Of a DNA stretch of 64,000 nucleotides, positions 44,450 through 54,464 are shown piece by piece. Every line of letters begins with the position of its first letter. The first letter of the stretch is position 1. The notes under the pieces were generated by a model. It saw only the letters and a list, made by a program, of their open reading frames with translations. It did no database searches and was not told the DNA's origin. The DNA lies in contig NZ_FNGD01000002.1 of assembly GCF_900102895.1 (NCBI RefSeq), positions 186,001-250,000 on the forward strand. The letters are read 5' to 3'. Position numbers and translations under genes: made by a program. Origin of the DNA: Arthrobacter sp. ov407. GTDB taxonomy: Bacteria > Actinomycetota > Actinomycetes > Actinomycetales > Micrococcaceae.

Positions 44450-46999
44450 ATGGCCCTATTGCTCTATCGTCTCGGCAAGTTCTGCTACCGCCACCGCTGG
44501 CTCGTCATCTCCCTCTGGCTCGCCGTCCTGGTGGCCGTCGGCGGCGCCGCAGCGGCCTTCCACGGCACGATGTCCAATAACTTCCAGATCCCCGGCACTG
44601 AAACCCAGCAGATGGCGGACAAGCTTAAGCGTGAGCTGCCCAAGGCCTCCGGCGGCTCGGCCGGTATCGTGTTCGAGTCGAAGGACGGCCAGTTCACGCA
44701 GGCCGGCAAGGACGCGGTCTCGGCTGCCCTGGCCAAGCTGAAAGCCCTTCCCGACGTTCAGGGCACCGTGGACCCGTTCGCCACCCAGGCCCAGCTGGAC
44801 AAGGCCGTCGCGGACCTTGCCGCCGGGGAGCAGAAGGCGTCCGCAGGCAAGGCCCAGCTGGACGCGTCGGCCGCCCAGCTGGCGGCGGGCAAGTCCCAGC
44901 TGGCTGCGGCAGAGCAGCAGATGACCGCGGCAGGCATGTCCGCCGAGGCCATCGACGGCCAGCTCGGCCAGCAGAAGGCTGCCCTCGCCGCGGGCCAGGA
45001 AAAGCTCGACGCCGGGACCAAGGAACTCGAGGCCGGCGCGGCCAAGCTTGCCCTCGGCAAGCGCCAACTTGATGCCTCGCAGGGCATGCGGTTCGTTTCC
45101 GAGGACGGCACGGCAGCGATCGCGCAGGTCCAGTTCAAGACCTCGATCAACGGGCTGGCCCCCGCTGTGCGCCAGCAGGTCCAGGACATCGCCCACGAAG
45201 TCTCGTCTGCCGGCGTGACCGCCCTGGCCAGCAAGGAAATCACCGAGGACGTCTCGCAGCTGTTCGGCATCTCCGAGATCCTCGGCATCGCCATCGCGGC
45301 CCTCGTGCTCATCATCATGCTGGGAACCCTCATCGCCGCCGGGCTCCCCCTGCTGATGGCCCTGGTCGGTGTGGCAGTGGGCGTCGGCGGCACCTTCGCC
45401 CTCAGCGGCGCCATCGACATGAGTTCCATCTCCCCGATGCTGGCCCTCATGCTGGGCCTCGCCGTCGGCATCGATTACTCGCTCTTCATCGTCAACCGGC
45501 ACCGTGGCCAACTCCTGGCCGGCATGGATGGGGAGGAATCCGTGGCCCTCGCCACCGGCACCTCCGGCAACGCGGTGCTGTTCGCGGGCCTGACGGTCAT
45601 CATCGCCCTCGCGGCCCTCGTCATTCCGGGTCTTCCCTTCCTGGCCGTCATGGGCCTGTCCGCCGCCGCAACGGTGGCAGTCGCCGTCGTCGTCGCCCTG
45701 ACCCTCACCCCGGCCATGCTGTCCCTGATCGGACCGAGGCTCATCTCCCGCCGGGTTTGGGCCAAGGCGGAGAAGCACAATGCCGCGCCCGGGCACGAGA
45801 GCGCGGACCGTGCCCGCGACGAACGCCGCAGCACCCGCGGCTGGGGCGGCCTTGTCACCCGGCACCCTATCCTGGCGCTGCTGTCCGGCGTCCTGCTGCT
45901 GGGCATCGTGGCGCTGCCCGCCAGCCAGTTGCGGCTCGCGCTGCCCGACGGCGGGTCCGAGCCCGTTGAGTCGCAGGCGTTCAAGGCCTACGACGTCACC
46001 GGCCGCAGCTTCGGCGAAGGCATGACGGGCCCGATCGTGGTGGTGGGCGACTTCCCCGCAGGCCTGAGCGAGGACGAAGCCACGGCAAAGCAGCTCGACG
46101 TCGCCGACATCCTCCGCGGCACGGCCAACGTCACCGCCGCCGTTCCCGTGGCATTGAGCGAGGACCGGCGCACCGCGGTGTTCCAGGTCATTCCCAAGGA
46201 GGGCCCCGCCAGCGCCAGCACGGTCAAGGTGGTCTCCGAGCTCCGCGCCGAAAAGGACCGCATCAAGGACTCCACCGGTGTCAGCATCGGCCTCACGGGC
46301 CAGACTGCCGGCAACGTCGACGTCTCCACGAAGCTCGGCGACGCCCTGCCCCCGTACCTGGGCATCGTCGTCGGTCTGTCACTGATCCTGCTGCTGCTCG
46401 TGTTCCGCTCGATCGTGGTGCCGCTGCTGGCCACGGGCGGCTTCCTGCTCTCGCTGGCGGCCGCGTTCGGGGCCGTCGTCGCGGTCTACCAGTGGGGCTG
46501 GCTGGGTCCCGTGTTCGGCGTCGAAAACCCGGGCGCAGTGCTGAGCTTCCTGCCGATCATCCTGATCGGCGTGCTGTTCGGCCTGGCCATGGACTATCAG
46601 GTGTTCATTACCTCCGGCATGCGCGAGTCATTCATGCACGGGGAATCGGCCAAGCATGCAGTCCGCACCGGTTTCAGCCATGCCGCGTCCGTGGTCACCG
46701 CCGCCGCCATCATCATGGTCAGCGTGTTCTCCGGCTTCATCTTCTCGCACCTGAACATGGTCCGGCCGCTGGGCTTCGCAATGGCCTTCGGTGTCCTGGT
46801 GGACGCATTTGTGGTCCGCATGACGATCGTCCCGGCCGTGATGTACCTGCTTGGCAACAAGGCGTGGTGGCTGCCCCGCTGGCTGAACCGGATCCTGCCG
46901 GACGTGGATGTTGAAGGCGCGAAGCTCCGGCCCGCGGCTTCAGCAACCTCAGCCGAGCCCGAAGCCGAGCCGGAGCCGGAGGAGGTCGGCGCGCGCTGA
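44450..46999 (+). CDS. MMPL/RND-superfamily transporter
   Basis: The 849-residue protein has TM1 near 15-38 and a large extracytoplasmic domain with an Ala/Gln/Lys-rich coiled coil (residues about 125-215, heptad-like AAGEQKASAGKAQLDASAAQL). A membrane domain (FGISEILGIAIAALVLIIML, LMLGLAVGIDYSLFIVNRHR), a second soluble domain and a second membrane domain ending LFGLAMDYQVFITSGMRE follow. The paired DYSLF and DYQVF segments are the MMPL duplication signature. Such proteins export lipids, siderophores or drugs using the proton gradient. The upstream TetR gene suggests induction by the exported compound. Confidence 0.93.
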   Translation: MALLLYRLGKFCYRHRWLVISLWLAVLVAVGGAAAAFHGTMSNNFQIPGTETQQMADKLKRELPKASGGSAGIVFESKDGQFTQAGKDAVSAALAKLKALPDVQGTVDPFATQAQLDKAVADLAAGEQKASAGKAQLDASAAQLAAGKSQLAAAEQQMTAAGMSAEAIDGQLGQQKAALAAGQEKLDAGTKELEAGAAKLALGKRQLDASQGMRFVSEDGTAAIAQVQFKTSINGLAPAVRQQVQDIAHEVSSAGVTALASKEITEDVSQLFGISEILGIAIAALVLIIMLGTLIAAGLPLLMALVGVAVGVGGTFALSGAIDMSSISPMLALMLGLAVGIDYSLFIVNRHRGQLLAGMDGEESVALATGTSGNAVLFAGLTVIIALAALVIPGLPFLAVMGLSAAATVAVAVVVALTLTPAMLSLIGPRLISRRVWAKAEKHNAAPGHESADRARDERRSTRGWGGLVTRHPILALLSGVLLLGIVALPASQLRLALPDGGSEPVESQAFKAYDVTGRSFGEGMTGPIVVVGDFPAGLSEDEATAKQLDVADILRGTANVTAAVPVALSEDRRTAVFQVIPKEGPASASTVKVVSELRAEKDRIKDSTGVSIGLTGQTAGNVDVSTKLGDALPPYLGIVVGLSLILLLLVFRSIVVPLLATGGFLLSLAAAFGAVVAVYQWGWLGPVFGVENPGAVLSFLPIILIGVLFGLAMDYQVFITSGMRESFMHGESAKHAVRTGFSHAASVVTAAAIIMVSVFSGFIFSHLNMVRPLGFAMAFGVLVDAFVVRMTIVPAVMYLLGNKAWWLPRWLNRILPDVDVEGAKLRPAASATSAEPEAEPEPEEVGAR

Positions 47000-47027
47000 C
47001 AGTCACAGCCTGCCGATGAGTTGCCCG

Positions 47028-47067
47028 AAAGCCGCCCGCTGATCATTCTGATCGGCGGGCGGCTTTA
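47028..47067. terminator. Bidirectional terminator
   Basis: Arms AAAGCCGCCCGC and GCGGGCGGCTTT enclose an inner GATCA-TTC-TGATC stem, with A and T runs on the two sides. It separates the MMPL gene from the convergent DUF222-HNH remnant. Confidence 0.92.
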
Positions 47068-47109
47068 TCGTGCGTGCAACTCGGGCAGGCTTGTCGGTCC
47101 GAACGCCGC

Positions 47110-48676
47110 TCAGGCCGTCAATGAGCCTGCGGGCAGTACTTGCTTGAGCCTTTTCGCGTGGTGGCGCTCGTCGCGGCGCTGGCGGCGGGACTCCGCGCTC
47201 GCTTCGCCGGTAGTCGATCCGGGCAGGGGTGGTGCTGTGGAGTGGTAGGTGTGGCCGGTGGGGGTGATGAGTTCGATGGTGTGCCGGCTGGCCCCAGGTC
47301 CTGCGGATACCGGGCGGGCTGCCCAGCCGGGGGTTTCCTTGGTCTGGTTGCAGGCTTCGCAGAGGCCGGCGCCGTTGTCGGTGGTGGTCGGGCCGCCGGC
47401 GTGGTGGGCGATGATGTGGTCCAGATGGCGGATCGGAGCGTCGCAGTAGGGGGTGCGGCAGGTATCGTCCCGGGTCTGGATGAAGCGGCGGTGCCCGGGC
47501 GGGAAGAGCCGGGCGCGGGAGTCCATGCCGATGAGCTCACCGGCGCCCGGGTGGGTGTAGAGCCGGCGGAGAAAGACGCCGAATGCAGAGTGGTCGGCGC
47601 TTCCTGCAGCGCCGCCGGGTGTTGGCGGACTGCCGGGTTTCGGGGGACCGGCGGTTGACTTGCCGGGTTCCTGTGAACCACTTTGTCCGGGCGAACCGAC
47701 GCCGAAAGTGCTGTCTTTAGCCTTGGTGCCGTTGATGAGGGTGCGGGCCCAGCCGGCGGGGACCGTGCCGTAGCCGGGGAGCCGGGCCGGTTCGGAGTCG
47801 GCCTGGAAGAGCGTGCGGTCGGTCATGATGAGCTGGATTTCGACCCCGGTGATCCCGGCCGGGGTGCCGGTGCTGCGTTCGACCAGGGTATCCGCCATGG
47901 CCTGGCCCCGGGAGCGGGGGTCCCCGGCGGCACGGAGGGTGCCGGCTCAGGGCGGTGTACATGCCCACGCCGGCGGCTACCGGGAGAAATGCGGTGAGGT
48001 AGCACATGGTGTCCGGGGCCGGGCGGAGGCTGACGTGCCGCTCGCTGGCGGCGTGCGCGGCACGTTCCGTGACGGTGCGCGGGTCCCGCCGGTACGCAGC
48101 GGCCCGGGCCGCGGCCACCAGCCGCCGGTCGCCCACCCCGGCGAACTTCCCGGTGTCGGCGGCGAGGTGCTCGTCGACGGCGGCCCGGTCCGCCGCGCTC
48201 AGGCAGGCGGTTTCGCGCACGAGCAGGGTGGCGCGCCATTCGTTCAGCTGCCCGGTCTGCAGGGCGGCGAGGGTGTGCGGCATTTCGGTCACGAGCGCCT
48301 TGGCCAGGCCCAGCAGCCGGCCGCCCTTGGCCGGGGATTCGCGCCGGGCCAAGGCGATCTGCGCGCCGACCCCGGCACCGAGCCGCTCCGCCGGGACCCC
48401 TGCGGCGGCCTGCTCGCGGCGCTGGAGCAGGTCGAACGTAACGGCGATCCGGGCCTGCAGGGCGGATTCGGCGGATTTCAGGTTCTCGAGCTCGCGGAGC
48501 TGGTCAATCATCCCGGCGCAGTCCGTGGCCAGCGGGACAGCGGCCAACATTCGCGCCACGTCCGCGATTACCGTCCTTGGATTGCCCGGGCCCGCGGCCG
48601 TACCGCGCCCGGCGCGACTGAGGCCAGCGTCGCCGTGTCCTGCCGGAACCACTTCGGGCCCCTGATTGCCGTCCAT
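47110..48676 (-). pseudogene. Frameshifted DUF222/HNH endonuclease (13E12-like)
   Basis: Two overlapping frames together make one DUF222-HNH protein. The upstream part (start 48676, [16 protein letters not shown]) runs through the DUF222 domain to [11 protein letters not shown]. The continuation, [24 protein letters not shown], is in another frame and leads to the HNH domain ([23 protein letters not shown], then [14 protein letters not shown]). The shift lies near 47935-47945. In related proteins I recall a few residues between SRH and TLRAAG that are missing here; an 8-bp loss between CAC repeats would explain both the gap and the frame change. A sequencing error is the alternative. Such proteins recur in actinobacteria, often in variable regions. 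Confidence 0.82.
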
Positions 48677-48679
48677 AGT

Positions 48680-49087
48680 TCAAGTCTCCCTTGGGGGTCT
48701 GACAATTAGCGGAGAACCAGGGCGGACGGACGGGCAGCCGGCGGGCGTGGGCGCGGCCGTCGCATCCGTGGCCGCACCTGCGTCGCCGGCAGCGAAGTCT
48801 TCAGCGCCAAAGTCCCCGGGAGCGGCCTGCCCGCGGCGCTGCCGCGCATCAACGGCGATCCGGGTCTGCAGGTCGGCCAGGGCGGATTTCACGTCCTCCA
48901 ACTCCCGAATCTGATCAAGCATCCCGGCACAGTCCGCGACCGGGCGGAAGGTGGCGAATATTCGCGTCACGTCCGCGATCACCGCCCCTAGGTTGCTCAG
49001 GTCCGCAGCCCTAACGCGCCCAGCAAGACGGATTAAACTGTCGCCGTGTCCTGTCGGAACCACTTCGGGCCCCTCGTTGCCGTCCAT
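48680..49087 (-). pseudogene. Truncated tandem copy of the DUF222 protein N-terminus
   Basis: A 135-residue frame starts MDGNEGPEVVPTGHGD, nearly the same as the next gene downstream. It stays alignable through DCAGMLDQIRELEDVKSAL and LQTRIAV, then loses similarity and ends shortly after an Ala/Gly-rich tail. The DNA just upstream of each start is also similar (gccgtccat...tcaagtctcc). A tandem duplication followed by loss of most of one copy explains this. It may still be translated, but no functional domain remains. Confidence 0.75.
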
Positions 49088-49237
49088 GAATCAAGTCTCC
49101 TGAGGGGGAGCCTTCAACCCGCTGCGGACACCTCGGGATTCGCGGACGCCACGCGGACAAACCCGGGACTGCGCCAGGACAACGCCCGCCGCCACCGGTG
49201 AACCCAACGCGACGGTTCCACTCCGGACCCCGTCAAC

Positions 49238-49243
49238 TAGGCT
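49238..49243 (+). promoter_or_regulatory. -10 hexamer TAGGCT, leaderless Maf gene
   Basis: TAGGCT is followed by six bases and GTG 49250, with no ribosome-binding site. Confidence 0.5.
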
Positions 49244-49249
49244 GGAACG

Positions 49250-49969
49250 GTGACCCGCCTCATTCTTGCCTCCCAGTCCCCCGCCCGCACCAAGCTGCTC
49301 AGCCACGCCGGCATCCGGCACGAGGTCCTCGTCTCGGATGTGGACGAGGACGCCGTCCAGGCCCGGTACGGCGTGACGGATCCGCATGACACGGCCCTGC
49401 TGCTCGCCCGGGCCAAGGCAGAGGCTGTCGCTTCGCTGCCCGAGGCGGACGGCGCAATCGTGATCGGCTGCGACTCGGTCTTCGAGTTCGACGGCGAGGC
49501 CCACGGCAAGCCCTACACGGCCGACGTCGCCCGGGAGCGCATGCTCCGCATGAGCGGCAGCATGGGCGTCCTGCACACCGGCCACTGGCTGGTGGACTGC
49601 CGGGACACGGACGGCGCAGACACCAACATAGTCACCGACGGCGAAGGTGCGGACGACGACGGCGCCGTCACCGCACGCGGCACCGGTGCCACCCTGGGCT
49701 CGGTATCCTCCGCCGAGGTTCATTTCATGGAGATGAGCGCCGACGAAATCGAGACCTATATCGCCACCGGCGAGCCGCTCCAGTGCGCCGGCTCCTTCAC
49801 GATCGACGGCTACGGCGGGGCGTTCATCCGCAAGGTCGACGGTGATCCCCACACCGTCGTCGGGCTCTCCATCTCTACCCTGCGCGCGCTGCTCGGCCAG
49901 GCAAATGTGGGCATCACCGAGCTCTGGACCGGCGGGGCCGTGGACCCGGCGGACGTCCGTGCCGAGTGA
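49250..49969 (+). CDS. Maf-family nucleotide pyrophosphatase
   Basis: Maf proteins hydrolyse non-canonical or canonical nucleoside triphosphates to monophosphates. The 239-residue protein has the N-terminal LILASQSPARTKLLSHAG, the metal/substrate region IVIGCDSVFEFDGEAHGKP and the C-terminal CAGSFTIDGYGGAFIRKVDGD. It is about 35 residues longer than usual because of an Asp/Gly/Thr-rich insert near 120-150 (GADTNIVTDGEGADDDGAV). It precedes the carboxylase alpha subunit; a maf gene in an acyl-CoA carboxylase cluster is, as I recall, common in actinobacteria. Confidence 0.92.
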   Translation: MTRLILASQSPARTKLLSHAGIRHEVLVSDVDEDAVQARYGVTDPHDTALLLARAKAEAVASLPEADGAIVIGCDSVFEFDGEAHGKPYTADVARERMLRMSGSMGVLHTGHWLVDCRDTDGADTNIVTDGEGADDDGAVTARGTGATLGSVSSAEVHFMEMSADEIETYIATGEPLQCAGSFTIDGYGGAFIRKVDGDPHTVVGLSISTLRALLGQANVGITELWTGGAVDPADVRAE

Positions 49970-50137
49970 GGGCGGAACATGTGCGGAGTAAAGACAGAGT
50001 GAGCGCGGAGTAAGCCAATTCCCCGCCCTTTGTGGCAACCCTACAAAGGAAGGGCCGTATACGCGCGGAATCCGCAAGTAATATCGGCGGAACCCTCAAA
50101 ACCGCGCTAGGCTCCCTGAAGGAAAGAAGGAGACGCC

Positions 50138-51991
50138 TTGTCAGCAAATTCGGAGCAGTCCGCACCCACCGTGCCGGGATCAACACAGTCATCTACAGCC
50201 GCGGGCACCCGCCGGCTGACCAAGGTGCTGATCGCCAACCGCGGAGAAATTGCGGTACGCATCATCCGCGCCGCCCGCGATGAAGGCATCGCCTCGGTGG
50301 CTGTCTACGCGGACCCCGACCGCGACGCGCTGCACGCCCGGCTCGCCGACGAGGCCTACGCGCTCGGTGGCAACACCGCCGCGGAGTCCTACCTCGTGAT
50401 GGACAAGATCATCGATGTCGCCCGCCAGTCCGGCGCGGACGCCATCCACCCCGGGTACGGCTTCCTGGCCGAGAACGCCGAGTTCGCCGCCAAGGTGATC
50501 GATGCCGGCATCACGTGGATCGGGCCCTCCCCCGAGGCGATCTCCGCCCTCGGCGACAAGGTCCAGGCCCGCCACATCGCCGAGAAGGTCGGTGCCCCGC
50601 AGGTCCCCGGCACCGCCGACCCTGTTGAATCCGCCGAGGAAATCCTCGAGTTCGTGGACAAGTTCGGCCTGCCGGTCGCCATCAAGGCGGCCTTCGGCGG
50701 CGGCGGACGTGGCATCAAGGTGGCCCGCACCCGCGAAGAAATCCCCGAACTTTTCGAGTCCGCCGTTCGCGAGGCCACCGCCGCCTTCGGCCGCGGCGAG
50801 TGCTTCATTGAGCGCTTCCTGGACGCCCCGCGGCACGTCGAGACCCAGTGCCTCGCCGACGCCCACGGCAACGTCGTGGTGGTCTCCACCCGCGACTGCT
50901 CGCTCCAGCGCCGCAACCAGAAGCTCGTCGAGGAAGCCCCGGCCCCCTTCCTCACCGAGGAGCAGAACCGCCGGCTCTACGAGTCCTCCAAGGCCATCCT
51001 CAAGGAAGCCGGCTACCTCGGCGCCGGCACCTGCGAATTCCTCGTCGGCCAGGATGGCACCATCTCCTTCCTCGAGGTCAACACCCGCCTCCAGGTGGAG
51101 CACTGCGTCTCCGAGGAAGTCACCGGAATCGACCTCGTCCGCGAACAGTTCCGGCTGGCCTGCGGCGAGGAACTCGGCTACGGCGACCCGGAAGTCCGTG
51201 GCCACTCGATCGAATTCCGCATCACCGGTGAGGACCCGGGCCGCAACTTCATGCCGGCCCCGGGCACCATCACGCTCCTCAAGAACCCCACCGGCCCCGG
51301 CGTCCGCATCGATTCCGGCGTGGAGCAGGGCGATGTCATCAGCGGCAACTTCGACTCCATGCTCTCCAAGCTGATCGTCACCGGCGCCACCCGCACCCAG
51401 GCCCTGCAGCGGTCCCGGCGGGCGCTCGAGGAAATGGTGGTGGAAGGCATCCCCACCGTCATCCCCTTCGACCTCGCTGTTGTTTCCAACCCCGATTTCG
51501 CACCGGCCGACGGCGCCTTCAAGGTGCACACCCGCTGGATCGAGACCGCCTTCGTCAACGACATTCCGGCCTGGACCCCCACCGGCACCGAGGCTGAAGC
51601 GGCCGACGCCGACGACCGCCAGCGCGTCGTCGTCGAGGTCGGCGGCAAGCGCCTGGAAGTCGTGCTGCCCGCGTCGCTGGGCTCGGTCAGCAACACAGCC
51701 GGCGCCAAGCCGGCCAAGGCCAAGAAGCGCTCCCGCGGTGGCGGCGCAGCCGTGGCCGCGAGCGGCAATGCTCTGACCTCCCCCATGCAGGGGACCATCG
51801 TGAAGGTGGCCGTGGCCGAAGGCGACACCGTCGCCGAGGGCGATCTCGTCGTCGTGCTCGAAGCGATGAAGATGGAACAGCCGCTCACCGCCCACCGCGC
51901 GGGGATCGTGATTGGCCTCTCCGCGGCGGCCGGCGAGACTGTCTCCGCCGGCGCGGTGATCGCCATGATCGAGGACGGCGACGCGCAGTAA
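50138..51991 (+). CDS. Acetyl/propionyl-CoA carboxylase alpha subunit (biotin carboxylase + BCCP)
   Basis: This subunit carboxylates its own biotin with ATP and bicarbonate. The 617-residue protein has the biotin carboxylase domain ([22 protein letters not shown]-grasp Gly loop [32 protein letters not shown]) and an Ala/Lys linker. The C-terminal biotinyl domain has the target Lys578 in [14 protein letters not shown] 50138 is used because AAGGAG lies 5 bases upstream. A TAGGCT hexamer (50108-50113) is a plausible -10. Partners are the beta and epsilon subunits at 37-39 kb, with BirA at 34.8-35.7 kb for biotinylation. Confidence 0.96.
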   Translation: MSANSEQSAPTVPGSTQSSTAAGTRRLTKVLIANRGEIAVRIIRAARDEGIASVAVYADPDRDALHARLADEAYALGGNTAAESYLVMDKIIDVARQSGADAIHPGYGFLAENAEFAAKVIDAGITWIGPSPEAISALGDKVQARHIAEKVGAPQVPGTADPVESAEEILEFVDKFGLPVAIKAAFGGGGRGIKVARTREEIPELFESAVREATAAFGRGECFIERFLDAPRHVETQCLADAHGNVVVVSTRDCSLQRRNQKLVEEAPAPFLTEEQNRRLYESSKAILKEAGYLGAGTCEFLVGQDGTISFLEVNTRLQVEHCVSEEVTGIDLVREQFRLACGEELGYGDPEVRGHSIEFRITGEDPGRNFMPAPGTITLLKNPTGPGVRIDSGVEQGDVISGNFDSMLSKLIVTGATRTQALQRSRRALEEMVVEGIPTVIPFDLAVVSNPDFAPADGAFKVHTRWIETAFVNDIPAWTPTGTEAEAADADDRQRVVVEVGGKRLEVVLPASLGSVSNTAGAKPAKAKKRSRGGGAAVAASGNALTSPMQGTIVKVAVAEGDTVAEGDLVVVLEAMKMEQPLTAHRAGIVIGLSAAAGETVSAGAVIAMIEDGDAQ

Positions 51992-52088
51992 GCGACGGCG
52001 AAAACAGTAGGACGGTAGGTCAGTAAGACGCTGCCGGTCGCGGGCGCGCCTCTGGCGCCCCCGTGACCGGCCAGTAGAGACTTGGTGT

Positions 52089-52820
52089 GTGAAGCCATTC
52101 CTGCTCCTCGCCTCGCGCGCGGAAGACACCGCCGCCGAAGACGAATACCGCGCCTATCTTCGCTACTGCGGGCTCGAGCCGGAGCAGCTGCACCGCATCC
52201 GGATGGAAGCCGCCCCGCTGCCCGAGCTGGAACTGTCCGACTATTCGGGCGTCATTGTGGGCGGCAGTCCCTTCACCTCCAGTGACCCGGCCGAGCACAA
52301 GAGCGCCGCCCAGCATCGGGTGGAACGCGAACTCGCGGGGCTGCTGGACAGGATCGTGGCCGAGGACTTCCCGTTCCTCGGCGCCTGCTACGGCGTCGGT
52401 ACGCTCGGACTGCATCAGGGCGCCGTGATTGACCGGACGTACGGTGAAGGGCTTGGCGGCGTAACCATCAAGCTGACGGCGGAAGGGCTGCAGGATCCCC
52501 TCCTGCGCGGACTGCCGGAGAGCTTCACGGCGTTCACCGGCCACAAGGAAGCCTGCACCGTCCTGCCCTCCCACGCGGTGCTCCTGGCGAGTTCGGCCGC
52601 CTGCCCGGTGCACATGTTCCGGATCAAGACCAACCTGTACGCCACCCAGTTCCACCCCGAGCTCGATGCCGAAGGGCTCGTGACGAGGATCGACATCTAC
52701 CGCCATGCCGGGTACTTCCCGCCGGAATCGGCCGAAATGCTCATGGAAGACGCCCGGCGGTTCACCGCGACGGAGCCCATGAAAATCCTGCGGAACTTCG
52801 TGGAGCGCTACGCCAGCTAA
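52089..52820 (+). CDS. Class I glutamine amidotransferase-like protein
   Basis: The 243-residue protein has the class I amidotransferase triad: nucleophile Cys100 (FLGACYGVG), His189 and Glu191 (TQFHPELD). An oxyanion Gly stretch lies in VIVGGSPFTSSD. It stands alone without a synthetase domain, like the GMP synthase-like amidotransferases often annotated in actinobacteria; those hydrolyse glutamine or gamma-glutamyl compounds. The start is GTG 52089. The real substrate is unknown. A bidirectional terminator follows. Confidence 0.88.
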   Translation: MKPFLLLASRAEDTAAEDEYRAYLRYCGLEPEQLHRIRMEAAPLPELELSDYSGVIVGGSPFTSSDPAEHKSAAQHRVERELAGLLDRIVAEDFPFLGACYGVGTLGLHQGAVIDRTYGEGLGGVTIKLTAEGLQDPLLRGLPESFTAFTGHKEACTVLPSHAVLLASSAACPVHMFRIKTNLYATQFHPELDAEGLVTRIDIYRHAGYFPPESAEMLMEDARRFTATEPMKILRNFVERYAS

Positions 52821-52891
52821 ACCCCTGCCCGCCTGCCGGCACGCCCTGCCGCGCCCCGCGTTGCCGCCCGGTTGCTTTCCGGCCGACACGC

Positions 52892-52928
52892 AAATGCCCG
52901 GCGTGTCCAAGGAACACGCCGGGCATTT
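52892..52928. terminator. Bidirectional terminator
   Basis: Arms AAATGCCCGGCGTGT and ACACGCCGGGCATTT are perfect, with a 7-base loop, between convergent genes. Confidence 0.93.
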
Positions 52929-52951
52929 CTGTCAGTAACTGGGCTGGAGTG

Positions 52952-54364
52952 TCAGGCCACGTTATTGGTGTAGTCGATGTCGCGCGTTTCCTTGCTCACG
53001 AACAGGGCGATCAACGTCAGCACAGCCATGGACGCGAGATAGACGCCCACCAGCGCCGGGCTGCCCTTGCCGACTTCCCAGAGCCAGACGGCGATGAACG
53101 GAGCCACCGCCGCACCCAGGATGCTGGAGAAGTTGTAGCTGATGGCCGAGCCGGTGTACCGGACGTTCGTCGGGAACAGTTCCGGCAGCAGCGCACCCAT
53201 GGGCCCGAACGTCAGGCCCATGAGGGAGAATCCGATGATCAGCAGCGCCATGGTGCCCACGAACCCTGCGCTGAACAGCGGAACGAAGAGCAAGCCGAAC
53301 GCGATGATACCGACCGTCACGGCGATGAGCATCTTGCGGCGGCCGAACTTCTCGGCCAGCGGGCCGGAGACCAGGGTGAAGATGCCGAAAAACACGACGC
53401 CGACAATCAGCATCCAGAGGAAGTCGTTCCGGGTGTAGCCCAGACCGGGGACGAACGCGGCGGCCGCGGCCTCAGTCATCGGCTTGCCCGCCTTCTCGGC
53501 TGCGGCCTTGGCGGCATCCAGGCTGGAGGCGCGGGTTCCATAGGTGAGCGTGAACGTGGTCATCAGGTAGAAGAGCACGTAGGTGGCGAGCATGATGAAC
53601 GTGCCCAGGATCAGGTGGCGCCAGCTGGTCTTGAAGACCCGGGCGAGAGGCAGCTTGGCGACCTCGTTGGATTCGATGACCTTGGTGAACGCGGGGGTTT
53701 CGATGAGTTTGAGCCGGACGTAGAGGCCGATGATCACCATGACAGCGCTGAGCAGGAACGGCACGCGCCAGCCCCAGTCCATGAAGGCCTGCGGCGACAG
53801 GGTGTAGCTGAAGACCAGGAAGATCACGTTGGCGATGATGAAGCCGATCGGGGCACCCAACTGCGGGAAGGTGCCGTAGATGGCGCGCTTGTTCGCGGGG
53901 GCATTCTCGGTGGCCAGCAGTGCCGCACCGCTCCATTCGCCGCCGAGGGCAAGGCCCTGGAAGAAGCGCATGACGACCAGAAGGGCAGGAGCCCAGAATT
54001 CCCAGCCTTCCACCTTCGCCGTCGGCAAGCAGCCGATCAGGAAGGTGGCGATGCCCATAGTGAGCAGCGATGCGACAAGTGTGCCCTTGCGGCCGAACTT
54101 GTCGCCGAAGTGACCGAAGACCACCGAGCCGAGCGGACGGGCAATGAAGGCCACGCCGAACACGGCGAACGAGCTGAGCAGCTGGGCTGTTTCGTTCTGC
54201 GCCGGGAAGAACAAAGCGGGGAAGACCAGTACGGCTGCGGTGGCGTACACGTAGAAGTCGTAGAACTCGACGGTGGTGCCGATCAGGCTGGCGACAATCA
54301 CGCGGCCGCGCGAATTCACCTGCTTGGTGGACCCATGCTCCGCGGAGGTTGCAGTGGATGACAT
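52952..54364 (-). CDS. MFS transporter, metabolite:H+ symporter (MHS) family
   Basis: The 470-residue protein is a second MHS carrier: VASLIGTTVEFYDFYVYATA at TM1, GHFGDKFGRKGTLVASLL in loop 2-3 and RFFQGLALGGEWSGAALLA near TM4. A loop of about 30 residues (TRASSLDAAKAAAEKAGKP) in the middle is a family feature. The substrate is unknown, probably an organic acid or a zwitterion. The gene is divergent from narK across a 294-bp region that contains phased operator-like repeats, so shared control with nitrate genes is possible. Confidence 0.92.
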   Translation of the reverse strand: MSSTATSAEHGSTKQVNSRGRVIVASLIGTTVEFYDFYVYATAAVLVFPALFFPAQNETAQLLSSFAVFGVAFIARPLGSVVFGHFGDKFGRKGTLVASLLTMGIATFLIGCLPTAKVEGWEFWAPALLVVMRFFQGLALGGEWSGAALLATENAPANKRAIYGTFPQLGAPIGFIIANVIFLVFSYTLSPQAFMDWGWRVPFLLSAVMVIIGLYVRLKLIETPAFTKVIESNEVAKLPLARVFKTSWRHLILGTFIMLATYVLFYLMTTFTLTYGTRASSLDAAKAAAEKAGKPMTEAAAAAFVPGLGYTRNDFLWMLIVGVVFFGIFTLVSGPLAEKFGRRKMLIAVTVGIIAFGLLFVPLFSAGFVGTMALLIIGFSLMGLTFGPMGALLPELFPTNVRYTGSAISYNFSSILGAAVAPFIAVWLWEVGKGSPALVGVYLASMAVLTLIALFVSKETRDIDYTNNVA

Positions 54365-54464
54365 GTAGTAACGCTTTCATGAAGACCGGTCGGATGTTCC
54401 CCAAGAGCCCGATGCCCGGGGCCGCCGGCTAGGGATTCGTATATGTCTGATATTAGTTCCCACC

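Noticed and set aside
47110..49087. HNH gene pair as a mobile element or defence system
   Set aside because: No inverted-repeat boundaries, transposase, integrase or defence partner is visible; a decayed DUF222-HNH tandem pair explains the sequence.
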